From positions 69,974,670-70,038,669 of the forward strand of contig OY744606.1 in NCBI GenBank assembly GCA_963556255.1: DNA of 64,000 bases. Reading direction: 5' to 3'. Shown piece by piece: positions 12,187-23,889 of this stretch (within the stretch, counting starts at the first letter, position 1; the number at the start of each line of letters is the position of its first letter). The notes beneath the pieces are model-generated. The model was not told the DNA's origin. It made no database searches and saw nothing but the letters and a program-made list of their open reading frames with translations. This DNA is from Allolobophora icterica (lineage: Eukaryota; Annelida; Clitellata; Crassiclitellata; Lumbricidae). The position numbers and the translations under genes were made by a program.

Positions 12187-15100
12187 ATGGGAAGAAGCTT
12201 TCTGATCATTGTGAACGTGTTCATCACAACTACAGTCGCAATTCGCATGAATAGTAAGTGAACACAGTGTCTTCTTGCTCAGTAGGCTGCATGTGGCCTC
12301 ATTTATGTAGCACATGATTGACTATATCTAAAGAGAAGGAACATTATAGGCAACGTTAAAATGACATATTCGATATGATAGGCTATCCTTGAACTATACT
12401 GCCGCACAGGGCCGCCGACAGAAATTCCGGGCCCCTAGTGTCGCGTGAGGAAGTCGACGCCAACGACGAACGGGCTTCATCATCATGATATAGCCGTCGT
12501 TGGCGGTCGAGATGGAATGATGACGGACAAAAGCCAGTCAACGCCTGAACAACGACAGAGTCAGCCAGGCCGGGAGGTAACCAAACACCGCTCGACTGAG
12601 TTGTAACATGACTCCGCTCGGGCCGCTGGTGAAACCCGAGACGAGGCAGAACCGCATCTGGGCGGTTCGGTCGGGCGAAGCGACGAGAGACGGGGGAGAT
12701 GCCGGGGGGGGAGGCAGGTCCCCGACGGCTAACGGCGTAGCGACGATCGGCGAACCCCGATCTCAAGGGAGTAACCCGAAACCAGGATGACACTGATGAG
12801 GCGTGGGGAGGGTCGAACAATGGACGTTGCGAAGGACCTACATAAGGGAGGGTAAATGTTACTACGGGACTTATACTACTGGCTTGCGCGACGTGTGGAC
12901 GGGTCGAGAGATCAACATCGAACGGGGACGAACAGCGACGGCAACAGAGTAAAGTCCGTCAGATTCAGAGACTGACGAGTAGAACGATCTGTAGTTAAGC
13001 CTTGCGAGGCAGTACTTGAGATAGTCCTAAGTTATATCTAAACGAGTTAATGCTACATGGAAGTTTCCGTAAAAGTTAATGTATATATTTGTTTATTAAT
13101 TAAATACTTTTATTAATCAAACAAAGTTCGTCGTGAGTCTTCTGTAGAAAAGTTAGGCAGCTTTAATTAAAAGTGCAAGTAAAAGAACATAGCGAGTCGA
13201 GGGTCGACATCACCACACAACAATCACACGACGGTGACCTTCGATCGCGACATTGGCGCAGTCGACAGGATTTTCAACTGAGGACGTCACGACTAGTGGC
13301 GGAACCGGAAACGGAAGAGAGGAATCTCAACAGATCGGGACCAGCGGCGAATACAACCCTTCGCAACTGGAGAAGTCGAGTGCCGGACTCCGAAGACGAA
13401 GGACTCGAAGCGACCGACAGCAACAGGCAAGGACGAGGAACAAGAGCGCCAACGGACGACCGGCCATCGCTAGCAACGACGGACGGGAGTGGCAACGGAG
13501 GACAGCGGATCAGCCAAGATATCAAAAGACGGAGCACGCTCGACGTATTCAGAGGGTAAGTCCTTACTGGTAGTCGTGGTAATCTGTGAGAGTGCGGTTG
13601 AGGTCTGGATGAGGATTGGTGTGCGAATAGCCGAGGCTTTTGCGTAGCTCCTTTTTGCTCAGTTCTGTTCTTGTTGTATTTTGGTAGAATTTTAGGACAT
13701 TGTTTTCTTTGATTTCTGACCAGCGGTGACTCTCCTCTAACTTACTTACCTTTTTCTATTAGTGAGCGGACTGTTGGAAGATGGATAAGTTGTCGGTGGG
13801 GAAAAGAGTGAGGGTGCAGAACATGCCCCATCACAGACTAGTCGCATATCTAACAAAGATGGGACTAGGAGAGGAGGAATTGGATTCCATGAGTATGGAC
13901 CAGCTCCGAGAGGCTAGTGTTGAAATAATTGTTTCTGGACGAGAGACCCCGCCAGAAGTAAGTGAGGAAGTAAGCACAGGTAGCCTAGAAGGCAGTATTA
14001 GCTCGGCAGTGCAACTGCAATTGGTCGAGTTAAAACGATTAAGATACGAGAGAGAGGAAGCGGAGAGAGCGGAGAGGAGAAAGGAAGAGAAGGAGGAAAG
14101 CAGAGAAGGATCGAAGAAGAGAGAGAGAGGAGACTAGAAGAGAAAGAAGAAAGGCTGAGGAGAGAAGCGAAAGAGGAAGCGGAAAGATTGAGGAAAGAAG
14201 AAAAGGAGGAAGCGGAAAGATTGAGGAAAGAAGAAAAGGAGGAAGCAGAGAGACTCAGATTGCTTGAGGAGAAGCAGAGAAGAGAAGAAAAGGAGGAAGC
14301 GGAAAGACTGAGGAAAGAAGAAAAGGAGGAAGCAGAGAGACTCAGATTGCTTGAGGAGAAGCAGGCTGAGAAGCTCAGGCTGCTTGAGGAGAAGCAGGCT
14401 GAGAAGCTCAGGCTGCTTGAGGAGAAGCAGAGGAGAGAAGAGAAAGAGGAAGCAGAGAAATTAAGGCTTCAGGAGGAGAAGCGGAGGAGAGAAGAAAAGG
14501 AGGAGGCAGAGAAGAGGGAGAAGGAAGTCCGTGAGGAAAGAGAAGCGGAGAGGAGACTCAGAGATGAAAGGGATTATAGTTTTAGACATTCGGTCGTAGG
14601 ACGAATGAAAACTTACAGCGAAAGCTTGCGTGGACTCCTACCTAGATTCCCAAGCGACCATGCACAAATCCCTGGCTTTTTCGTGCATTGCGAAAGATTA
14701 TTCGACTCCTGCGCTGTCCCGGACGACCTTCGTAGTAGACTACTCTTGACCTGTCTAGACAACCAGGCCAGAGAATTGACGGCCAGACTCACACAAGAGG
14801 AACTCGACAATTATGGTAGACTAAAAGCTTTCTTGTTGAAAGAATTCAAAGTGAGCGCGGTCTCATTACGAGAGCGATTTATGAACGCCAAAAAGGCGGC
14901 AGATGAGTCGTGTACCACATTAGCTTCAAGACTGCATAATTTGCTCTCGTATCGCTTGCAAGATCGCAAGGCCGTAGCGTTTGACGACGTAACGAGCCTT
15001 TTGATCGCGGACAGGGTGAGGGAGGTGTTGCCCGGAGGATGCTTGGGGTTCATCCTCGGTCAGGGGCAGCAGAGTTGGATGGGGCGCAGGGGTTTGGCTG

Positions 15101-16860
15101 CGGCGGCTGACACTTGCACCGCCACTCACCCTTGGGAGAGTGGCTGCGTGGGACATGGTCCAGGCACGGGTGGGACGGAGTCACGCTATGCGAAAGCACC
15201 AGCGCCTCCACCAACGACAGCTAAACAGACGGACAAATGGACTGACCGATCAGGAGGGACACAGACAAATAACAGGACCGACGGACGTCCAACCTCCGAA
15301 GAGATTAGAAGGCGGGGCCTTTGTTTTCTGTGCTTATCTCCAGATCACAGGGCTAGCGCGTGCTGGAAGAACAAGCAAACCAAGAGTAAACAGGCGAGCG
15401 CGTGGGCGGTCCAACCAACCGTGACCAAAGCGCTAGACGGACAGATAGGCAATCAACGCTAAGCTTATGCTGTGATCTTTGCGTTAAAGAAGTTTAGGAA
15501 TTGGATTTTTATGTCAAGGACCACCCTCTATTCTGATCACAACCCCTTGACTTTCCTAACTACTTCTACGCCAACAAGCGCGAAACTTGCGAGATGGGCT
15601 CTAGCCCTCCAGGACTTCGATATTTCTTTTAAATATCGACCTGGATCGTTGAATATTCCCGCTGATCTCTTGTCCAGACTATGAATGAGGAGAAGGCGGA
15701 CTACCATGTAAGGCACCGCGATAACTGTACATATTAATTTCTAACTGTGCTCATATTTTGTATTTTTCATGGGAACGACGAGGACATGATCTGGAGGGAA
15801 TCAACGGAGGGATCGACATCATTCTCAGCCGGGAGGCGAATCAAAGACTGGCCTTGTCCTCCCCCGGGAAGGGAGGTGTCGCGTGAGGAAGTCGACGCCA
15901 ACGACGAACGGGCTTCATCATCATGATATAGCCGTCGTTGGCGGTCGAGATGGAATGATGACGGACAAAAGCCAGTCAACGCCTGAACAACGACAGAGTC
16001 AGCCAGGCCGGGAGGTAACCAAACACCGCTCGACTGAGTTGTAACATGACTCCGCTCGGGCCGCTGGTGAAACCCGAGACGAGGCAGAACCGCATCTGGG
16101 CGGTTCGGTCGGGCGAAGCGACGAGAGACGGGGGAGATGCCGGGGGGAGGCAGTTCCCCGACGGCTAACGGCGTAGCGACGATCGGCGAACCCCGATCTC
16201 AAGGGAGTAACCCGAAACCAGGATGACACTGATGAGGCGTGGGGAGGGTCGAACAATGGACGTTGCGAAGGACCTACATAAGGGAGGGTAAATGTTACTA
16301 CGGGACTTATACTACTGGCTTGCGCGACGTGTGGACGGGTCGAGAGATCAACATCGAACGGGGACGAACAGCGACGGCAACAGAGTAAAGTCCGTCAGAT
16401 TCAGAGACTGACGAGTAGAACGATCTGTAGTTAAGCCTTGCGAGGCAGTACTTGAGATAGTCCTAAGTTATATCTAAACGAGTTAATGCTACGTGGAAGT
16501 TTCCGTAAAAGTTAATGTATATATTTGTTTATTAATTAAATACTTTTATTAATCAAACAAAGTTCGTCGTGAGTCTTCTGTAGAAAAGTTAGGCAGCTTT
16601 AATTAAAAGTGCAAGTAAAAGAACATAGCGAGTCGAGGGTCGACATCACCACACAACAATCACACGACGGTGACCTTCGATCGCGACACCTAGGCAGAGC
16701 AGTCACGGGCCCCTAGGCAGAGCAGTCGCGGGCCCCTAGGCAGAGCAGTTATGGGCCTCTAAACTATCTTTAGGCTTTATATAAATATAATATCGTAGGG
16801 TCGTACGAAAAAATAAAAAAACACAAATTGAAATAATAAAAGTACGTGCACGACCGTACG

Positions 16861-16912
<52 letters not shown>

Positions 16913-18603
16913 ACTATGATTTTATTCAGATGCTTGAAGTTTAAACTGATTGTAGTCAAGCGTCAGAAAAAATAATTATTATTTCAAAAAGCATAAATCA
17001 TAAACTTTGTATAACTGATTATAATATTTTCATAAGTTGATTGCGGGCCCGGTCCGGGCCCCTAAAAAGTCGCCGGGCCGCTGGGCATTTGCCCCCCTGC
17101 CCCTCCCTCTCGGCGGGCCTGCTGCCGCACTAATTCTTTAACTTAATCTTCTTCGCTTTTCATCTTCATCATTATGTGGATTTGCTTTCCTGATTTAAAC
17201 CAATATGTTTTCTATTGTTTCTTGATCAGAAATTAATGGCATTACTTTTCCACGCTTCATAACTGTATCATTTCTCTTACCTTCTTGAAAATTTAATTTC
17301 CTTTGAATCAGTGCTTTTTTCTAGAAAAAAGGTTCCGGGACTGAACAATAAGTTCGGGAACTGAACAATTATGGAAGGGCTAAAATCTCGAGAAACACGG
17401 GATTGGGGGTTGGGAGGGGTCTCAATAAACACTGAAAACAGTTCACAACACTGAAATTAATTAAAATAACTAATTTTTTTATTATTAAAATAAATAAATA
17501 GTAGCTGAAAAAAGTCCCGGAACGGCGTTCAGCGCGATCCGGCTGAAAAAAGCATTGATTTTAATTATGTGTACTATATCTTGTTATGTTTCTAACAAAA
17601 TTTGTGTACATTGAAGTATAATTCAATAAATATCTTAACGGTTTTGAGCAATGGCGCCTCGTGAGGAATACAAAACCGATTAACGCATTTACTAAGCTTT
17701 TATACATTATGTATGTTGTTGTGGTTAGACAAACCACCTGTTGATGAATGCGGATTCCTTCAAAAACCCATCTTGGTTCACCGTTTTTCGGAGGGCAGGC
17801 CTGTCTATGGAGTCCAAGTGATGGACCAGAAAGTTTACATTCTTCGAGACAACACAACTTACATCGAAGTCTTCGACACATACACCTTCAAATCCAAGAG
17901 AAACATAAGTATAGAACACCTTCAACGTCCATACAATTTAGTTCAGTCAAGACACAAGTCATCTGAAACGTCTCTTTTCATTAATGATTTCGTAAATACA
18001 GGCAATCTGACCGTTGTCAAACTGCCCTCCGGAACAGTGACACAGTGGTCTTATAAGGAACCTAATGAAACTTTTTTGAGTCTCACTGGGTCAAGTCTCT
18101 ACACCGGAGCAAACATTCTCATGACTGCACAGGGGAGTCAGAAGGTGAAGGAATTCACTCCAGACGGAAACCTGGTAAGCGAAGTCACTTTCCGCAAAAT
18201 TTCGAGTCCACGCTATACCATCAAAGTGGCTTCTGACCGGTACGCCGTCTGCCATGGCTATGGTCCACCACCTGACCTGCACCAAGTCTGTCTTGCCGAC
18301 GGGAACGGAGAAAGGATCAAATGCTACGGTGGAGTTCGAGGTTCAGGAATGCGTCAGCTGAACCGACCAGGACGACTGGAGCTGAACAAGAAGAATTGCA
18401 TCCTAGTCGCAGATAAACTAAACAAGAGGGTGGTGCTGTTAAACAAGGACCTCAAATACGTCCGAAATCTGATTAATGAGAATCTTGAGGGCCCTCAACG
18501 TCTGTACCTAGATCAAGAGGAACACCTGTTATATGTCGCCGATAACACACTTGATGAAAACTTTGTTGCAGTCAGAGGTCGCATGAAGGTGTTCAAGATT
18601 TAA
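12187..18603 (+). CDS. Secreted NHL-repeat protein, copy 2; exons split by nested transposons
   Basis: The CDS is join(12187..12253, 17729..18603), 313 residues. Exon 1 encodes MGRSFLIIVNVFITTTVA, a signal peptide, and ends in phase 1 at a GTAAGTG donor. Exon 2 follows a ..gtggttag acceptor at 17728 and is open to TAA at 18603. The NHL blade signature CYGGVRGSGMRQLNRP..ILVADKLNKRVVLLN is retained. The protein is close to copy 1 over its whole length, with scattered substitutions and no indels. The 5475-bp intron holds a hAT element with gypsy element C inside it, plus a further hAT MITE at 17309. The coding exons, splice sites and TATA box are all intact, so the gene may work if the intron is removed correctly; that part is inference. 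Confidence 0.75.
12439..13252 (+). repeat. 5' LTR of element C
   Basis: 814 bp, TG...CA ends. It differs from the 3' LTR by a 2-bp change in a G run near 12705, a G/T difference nearby and an A/G near 13053, as compared by eye. An AT-rich promoter-like stretch (atgtatatatttg) lies near 13080. Confidence 0.88.
13254..13269 (+). other. Primer binding site of element C (tRNA-Ser type)
   Basis: TGGCGCAGTCGACAGG lies one base after the LTR. Its first 11 bases match the complement of the 3' end of tRNA-Ser (..CGACTGCGCCA). Confidence 0.7.
13781..15462 (+). pseudogene. gag of element C, frameshifted
   Basis: The gag starts at ATG 13781 (MDKLSVGKRVRVQN). It runs open to 14137, where one missing G relative to element B near 14099 shifts the frame. 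The rest is open in another frame from about 14140 to 15462. Order: N-terminal domain, a long Glu/Lys/Arg-rich coiled coil with LRLLEEKQ repeats, a capsid-like region (MKTYSESLRGLLPRF.., HCERLFDSCAVP), then a CCHC zinc knuckle CFLCLSPDHRASAC. It reads directly, without a frame change, into the first pol residues (TKSKQASAWAVQPTVTK) before the pol deletion. Confidence 0.8.
15466..15684 (+). pseudogene. RNase H tail of element C
   Basis: The frame AYAVIFALKKFRNWIF..TLYSDHNPLTFL..LNIPADLLSRL corresponds to the last ~70 residues of pol in element A. The junction with the gag end (near 15465) marks a deletion of protease, integrase and most of reverse transcriptase. Confidence 0.85.
15877..16688 (+). 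repeat. 3' LTR of element C
   Basis: 812 bp, preceded by the polypurine tract gggaagggagg (15866-15876). Near-identical to the 5' LTR. Confidence 0.88.
16685..16755 (+). repeat. 23-bp tandem repeats inside the hAT element
   Basis: Three units of cccctaggcagagcagtcgcggg type. The first was the insertion target of gypsy element C: its CCTAG is the duplicated target. Confidence 0.75.
16862..16911 (+). repeat. (AT)n microsatellite in the hAT core
   Basis: About 24 AT units, flanked by inverted words aatatcgtagggtcgtacg and cgaccgtacgatatt, so the region can fold as a hairpin. Confidence 0.85.
17309..17557. mobile_element. hAT-type MITE in the gene 2 intron
   Basis: A 249-bp segment with inverted ends CAGTGCTTTTTTC and GAAAAAAGCATTG (12 of 13 paired) and imperfect 8-bp flanks CTTTGAAT/ATTTTAAT (6 of 8). 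The paralogous introns of genes 1 and 3 lack it at the matching position. Confidence 0.6.
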
Positions 18604-18695
18604 TTAAAATAAGACCTGATTGATCCTAATTATTTTCGAAATTTTCAGGTTGCTCTCAGCAGTGTATTTAAACATGTAATGTATACTTTGACCCT

Positions 18696-19477
18696 CGTAC
18701 ATATTCATATCGTCGCAAATCATTTCGTCGATAATTAATTGGTCGCCATCCATAACGTCGCAGATCATTTCGTCGCGGCCAACTAGTCGCAATCAGTTTG
18801 TCGTTAATTGCTTGGTCTGTTGTATATCAATCGGTCGTACTTGGTCTGTTGTATATCAATTGGTCGTAATGAGTCCCAACAGAGCACAAATATCATGCAC
18901 CGTCTTCTGAACGTGTAGCTGCTGCAACAGTTGTTGGGGAAATCCGTTCAAAAGCTACCGTGTGCGAAAGTACGGTAAAGAATATTGTACAACAAGCAAT
19001 CGCACGCGCTCCTGTAGTTGTTGCACCTACTCTGCCGACGACATCAGCTATGGAACCTTGAATTTGCTTAAATGTTCGTTATTGAATTTGCTTTGCTTGA
19101 CTTACATGACGTGCTTACATGTACGTTTTAACTTGCTTTTACGTTTTAATCATATAGCTTTTTACGTTAGAATCTTATTAATTATTACTTAGATACGGAA
19201 CCTTGATTTTACTTAAATGTCCGGTATTAAATTTCATTTGCTTGACTTACTTTGGTTGTCGGATTTAAGACATAGGCATACCAGACGAAATAAACTGCGA
19301 CCATATTAATTTACGACGACATAAAAACGACGACATAAAAACGACGAACTGAAAACGACGAACTGAAAACGACAATTTGCATGCGACGAATTATATTGCG
19401 ACGCATTGAATAACGACGATATAAATTGCGACGAAATGATTACGACAAAATGAAATACGACCTAGCGATAGGGAACC
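18696..19477. mobile_element. Mutator-like (MULE) element with GTCG subterminal repeats
   Basis: The element splits the conserved 3' flank of gene 2 and is bordered by TTGACCCT on both sides (18688-18695 and 19478-19485). Both ends are packed with variants of ..cgtcgcaaatcatttcgtcg.., in opposite orientation at the two ends. The centre reads, on the plus strand, EHKYHAPSSERVAAATVVGE, then IRSKATVCESTVKNIVQQA. This resembles the segment that follows the FLYWCH zinc finger (H-x-H) in FLYWCH/MULE transposases. No catalytic domain remains. The superfamily call rests on that fragment and an 8-9 bp duplication. Confidence 0.55.
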
Positions 19478-19485
19478 TTGACCCT

Positions 19486-19890
19486 GTAGTGGGCCTAATG
19501 TAAACCACTTCTTATTGAGAAGTGGTCTTCAGGCTCAAAATTATTTGCTCCAAAAATTTAGCCACAACACATCAGTAACGACACATCTAAAATTAAGAAC
19601 AATCTGGAAAGTGCGCTATATGTAAGCTTTCTACCCTAATAATATATTATCTAGAGTATTTTCACTAAAAGCTGCAGAATTAACTAGTTGAAAATAATTC
19701 TTTACTTTAAAGCTTGCTACAAACTTCTAGGAATAATGATTTCATTAAGCCTTGAATGATTTGTCGATGCTGCATGTCTTGAAAACCGTTGAAGCATATT
19801 CCTACAGATCTACATAATGACCTCTAGTTAACAACAGCGAATGCAATATTACGGCTTTCGGTTAAAAGCATTATTGCATGAATATATACG
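19486..19890 (+). other. Duplicated 3' flank of gene 2
   Basis: Matches the 3' flanks of gene 3 (54910-55230) and copy 4 (59780-60190): gagaagtggtcttcag, actaaaagctgcagaatt, gatttgtcgatgctgcatgtcttg. It marks the duplicated block beyond the coding exon. The match stops at gcatgaatatatacgaa and resumes at 32003. Confidence 0.75.
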
Positions 19891-19894
19891 AATA

Positions 19895-20280
19895 TACACC
19901 ACGGCTTACTTAAAATTGATCACATCAGGCGCATGCAAATAGGGGAGTTTAAGTATCGTTATGATCATGGCCTTCTACCATCTGTTTTCAACAACTTCTT
20001 TAGCTCTGCTCTGGACGGCCATCCCTACCAAACTAGATACCTATGCACTTATATTCCTCCCTACGCACACAACAACACACGTCTGTTTTCTATTCAATGT
20101 ACCGGACCTCATTTATGGAACCAGCTTCCTTCTCATAAATTATCTCTAGCCAGGGCCTACTATCTCTCTGTAAGCTGGAAGCAATCCCCTTACTGTAAAC
20201 CCCTATCTCCCCTCCCCTTCCTCCACTACACCTCCCCACACCCTCCCCTCCCCACTCATTATCCACTCCCTCTCCTTTAA
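19895..20280 (+). mobile_element. Jockey-like LINE, C-terminal RT end
   Basis: GEFKYRYDHGLLPSVFNNFF then HLWNQLPS..SLARAYYLS parallels the C-terminal LPNAFTNYF..KLWNTLPSEL segment of the jockey-like LINE at 63325-63786. C-rich 3' sequence follows. Confidence 0.6.
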
Positions 20281-21049
20281 CCCCTCCCGTACATTCCCTC
20301 CCTTGCCCTCTCCTCCCCTTGAAGCGGGGGTCTGGGTGTCGTCCTCCGGAAAAAGTTTGGATTTCTACACTGCCGTAGGTGAGTTTTAGTGCATTTTTGG
20401 GCAAGAAAACTGTTTTTGGGCAAGAAAACTGGCTTTGGAAGACTATACATCTTAGCAGGGCGTCTACACCATAGAAACCTTGGAGCAAATGCTCCATCCA
20501 AGAAATAAGGGGAAGATCTGTCAGTGTGTGTGCCACCATTTTAGGGGGGAGGAACGGGAAGGGGGAAGAAGAGGGGAAAGGGACGTTGCTCCAATGACTA
20601 AGGGGGATAGACGCCCCTGCATTTTAGTTCAACTGAACTGTTGAATTAAGTTTTGCAGGGCTCCCAGCGCACTGTAAAAACTTTATGGGACAGACTGTAA
20701 TAAATATGGCACAAAATTTCCAAAATATGGGACATATGTTAAAATATTGGGCAATATAGGACACTGTTCAGCAGATATATGGGGATTTTAAAGATTGCAT
20801 TATGAATGCACATTTCTGGTGTAATGCAGCGGTAACAGGCTCCATCCCTGCCTATTACAGTGTTATCCAGCCGACAATTATTTTTGCAGGAATATTTCAA
20901 GACCTGATAATCCCATTTTCACTGCATTACACAACAACAATTGTAGCACTGATCAACTAGATTTCTAAATCAACAGGATTGTGAACGTTGCATCTTTCAT
21001 AAAAAAAGCAGAACATAATGGCCAATAGGCCTAGCTAAAGAAAAACAAG
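20281..21049. other. Unassigned repeat-like sequence
   Basis: 20281-20330 is C-rich, and 20395-20440 has two copies of ttttgggcaagaaaact in tandem. 20680-20770 has repeated tatgggaca words. No coding potential or element ends were recognised; it is probably decayed transposon sequence. Confidence 0.3.
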
Positions 21050-22835
21050 TAATAATCAATCAATCAAAATCCTTTATTGAAGCAGTTTGAAAACAAAGCA
21101 GTATAACATAGCAGTATCAGCATTTGCAACAAAAGGAAACCCAGAAGGGATAAAAAAAATCCCGCTATGTTGGGCCACCTAAGGTTCAATATTATCACAA
21201 TAAATGTCATTATAAAAGTCTTTCAATCAATATTCTAATCAATTGCTTCGATCAAGAAAAAAGAAGTGAACAAGATAAATCTAATTTAAAACTTAATTAA
21301 ATGGTATATGTGGAATCCAAAACAAAACTAGTGCAATTGCAGCAAACAGTAAACATCATACAATTATTAAGTGCATTAGACATGACACAAGTGCACACAA
21401 ACAAATGGTGAAAAACACGAAAAAACACGAATATCACAAAGAACAAGTTAAGGAATCGAATACTAAGATAGGCAAAAAAAGAAAAAAAAATGATAATCAC
21501 AAGTCTGTGCAAGAAAACTCAATGATGAAAATTTTAAACAACAAAACTAAAAGAGCTATGACTCCAGTAGCAGTGCACGCAAAGATTTTTTGAACAAATA
21601 CAAGTTAGGCAGTTTACGAGTATTATTATGATAGACTGTTCCATGCAACAGGGCCAGCGCATTTAATTGAGAAAAGCCGTGAGTTGGTCCGAGCAAATCC
21701 TGCTCAATAATCACCCCTTGTTCTGGTGTGATGAGAATGTGAGTCGGACACACTAGGAAAATAATCTTTAAAGGCAGGTGGTAGTAAATTATTGGCAAAG
21801 CGAAACATAAATTCACATATCTGCAATTTATTAATCTGGTCAATTTGTAAAATACGAAGATCTTGAAATAACTGTCCTGTGTGAGAGTTGTAGGGACTAC
21901 CGGCGATAATACGAACTGCCCTCTTCTGTAGTATATACAATCTCTTCAGCCTGGTTTGGTAATTGGAGGCCCATACGATATTGCAATAGGCTAAATACGG
22001 ATGGATGAGGGAATGGTATAAATTTGAACATAATATTCCGGGGTAACAGGTAAGATATACGAGATAATATTCCCACATTCTTGGCAATTTTATTGGATAT
22101 GTGCTTAATATGATCCTTCCAGGTGAGGTGTTCATCAACGTAAACACCAAGAAATTTGGTAGACTTAACTTGCAGAATTGGTTTATTATCAATGGAGATG
22201 GTAAAATTTTGACAAGGTATAGAGTTTCTATGAGAACGAAAGATAATGAAATTAGTTTTGGCCAGATTAAGCGACAATCTGTTAGCTCTGAACCAGTCGG
22301 CAACAGCTGTGAGTTCCAAGTTTACCAGGTCCATCAACTTGTCGAGAGATCTGTGTGAGCAAAAGACGTTAGTGTCATCAGCAAAAAGAATGATTTGAAG
22401 TAAAGAAGAAGAGTTAGGAAGGTCATTAACATAGAGTAAGAATAGTAAAGGACCAAGATTGGAGCCCTGTGGGACTCCATAATGAATATCTCTAAGTTTT
22501 GAAAAAACTCAATTACAAATTACCTGCTGCTGTCTCTGGTCAAGATAACTATAGAACCACTTTTTGAGAGGAATGCCCCGTATTCCATAATTTTCAAGTT
22601 TTTTTAATAGTATACTATGATCTACAGTGTCAAATCTTTACTCAAGTCAAAGAAAATTCCAAGAGAGAATTCATTAGCATCAATAGCGTGAGTAATTCTA
22701 TCCTGCATACCCAAGAGTGACATAGAAGTGGAGTGACCTGATTGAAAACCATGTTGTTGAGGATATAAAATGTTCATTTTTGTAACATAGCCATAAAGTC
22801 TTTGATACATTATTTTTTCGAGAATTTTGGAGAAA
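21050..22835 (-). mobile_element. Jockey-like LINE, RT and 3' UTR, decayed
   Basis: On the minus strand the order is HGFQSGHSTSMSLL and GIFFDLSK (22810-22630), GVPQGSNLGPLLFL near 22470, ILFADDT near 22375, then NRLSLNLAKTNFIIF and KFLGVYVDEHLTWKDHI. It ends with HPYLAYCNIVWASN..LQKRAVRIIAGSP and FANNLLPPAFKDYF (to 21704). Frameshifts near 22620 and 22060-22020 break the ORF. The 3' end has AATAAA and an (ATTG)n-like tail at 21050-21070. Confidence 0.8.
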
Positions 22836-23889
22836 TATGGTAAGACAGATATGATACACTATAACACTGCTTAGACACTGTAACCTAAGCAAATATTGCA
22901 TGGCCCATAATACTGGTACATAACAATACTAAGTTGAAGCTGCCTTTCGAAGACCCTCGTAACATAGTCAATAATGGCCAATAGCAATATTTAATCTAAA
23001 ATGTTCAGTCCTTGGATGTTGCAGGACGAAGTATTTTGCTTGCCAGAGTAAGACAGATATGATACAGTTGAACAGCAACATCCATTTCATTGGGTGGAGA
23101 ACTTCCCCTCCCCTGGCACAAATTGGAAGCAGTCTGCTCCCCCCCCCACGTAGCAGGCCATGTCTCTAGCCAATTAAACATAGCCTGTTTAAAAGTCATC
23201 TTCGCCTGTTTTTGAAAGACGCATGGACAGATCTTACTTGATTTTTTTGTTTTGTTAGATCTTTTGTCAGGTGTTCTATCGCACCCTTTGGAGCCTTTAG
23301 TAAATTTTTTTCGTAGTTAAGAGTTTTTCTTATTACTTTACTCGCTTGTATAAGTAGCCTGTGATTAAAATCCATGCTGCTAAGCCGTCTGCATGTTTCA
23401 AATTTCACACGAGGGGAGTCCCGGAGAGTAGTCCCCGGCGCCGCCGCCATCCGCAGCCGCCGCCGCTAAGCCCTCAAGTCGAAACCAGTCGCTAAGCTAT
23501 CGACTGCTAGCGACTTAATTGTTCAGCTAATATTTTACCTGTTGTTTTAATCGCGGTTTCCAAGTTTCGACTTGACGAAGACATCAGCAGCAAGACATGA
23601 GCAAAGCAACACTTAGGCCTACAATACAATATAATACAATATTCGTGTATTGAGGAAAGCAAGCTGACAAGCCACAACCTGGTACATTACAAGAGTAAGA
23701 GTTTGCTCTGTTAGTAAGAGTTCTTATAGAGAATACGGGCGATAGGCCTATAGTTGTATTTTATGGTAAAGTGAATTTATGTAGTGTATTACGAAGATGG
23801 TGTTGATGATTACAAAGAATCAGGAATAAGCAGGGTGAGAATTGTCGGGGAATCTGGGGTTCAATCTCTTAGTCTTTCTTGTGACCCCC
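22836..23889. other. Unassigned sequence left of element A
   Basis: No gene recognised. gtaagacagatatgataca occurs twice (22841, 23048). A gccgccgcc-rich patch at 23440-23465 is followed by GTCGCTAAG-type words (23488-23515) similar to the repeat cluster at 31700-31850. A GAATACAATATAATACAATATTC-like palindromic patch lies near 23622. Confidence 0.35.

Larger units (their letters stand above)
12439..16688 (+). mobile_element. Gmr1-like Ty3/gypsy LTR retrotransposon, element C, pol-deleted
   Basis: The 4250-bp element is bounded by TGTCGC...GCGACA and by a CCTAG target duplication (12434-12438, 16689-16693). It has 814- and 812-bp LTRs, a tRNA-Ser type primer site, a leader with a candidate 207-bp intron, a frameshifted gag and only the tail of RNase H. 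Protease, integrase and reverse transcriptase are deleted, so it is non-autonomous. Its LTR is a different subfamily from elements A and B: it aligns well in the 3' half and poorly in the middle. Confidence 0.88.
12407..17121. mobile_element. hAT-type non-autonomous transposon, split by gypsy element C
   Basis: Inverted termini CAGGGCCGCCGA and TCGGCGGGCCTG (11 of 12 paired) are flanked by a perfect 8-bp duplication, CTGCCGCA (12399-12406 and 17122-17129). Both are hallmarks of hAT elements. Removing element C leaves roughly 460 bp with no transposase: three 23-bp units of cccctaggcagagcagtcgcggg type, an (AT)n core and a GC-rich right end. It sits in the gene 2 intron. Confidence 0.8.
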
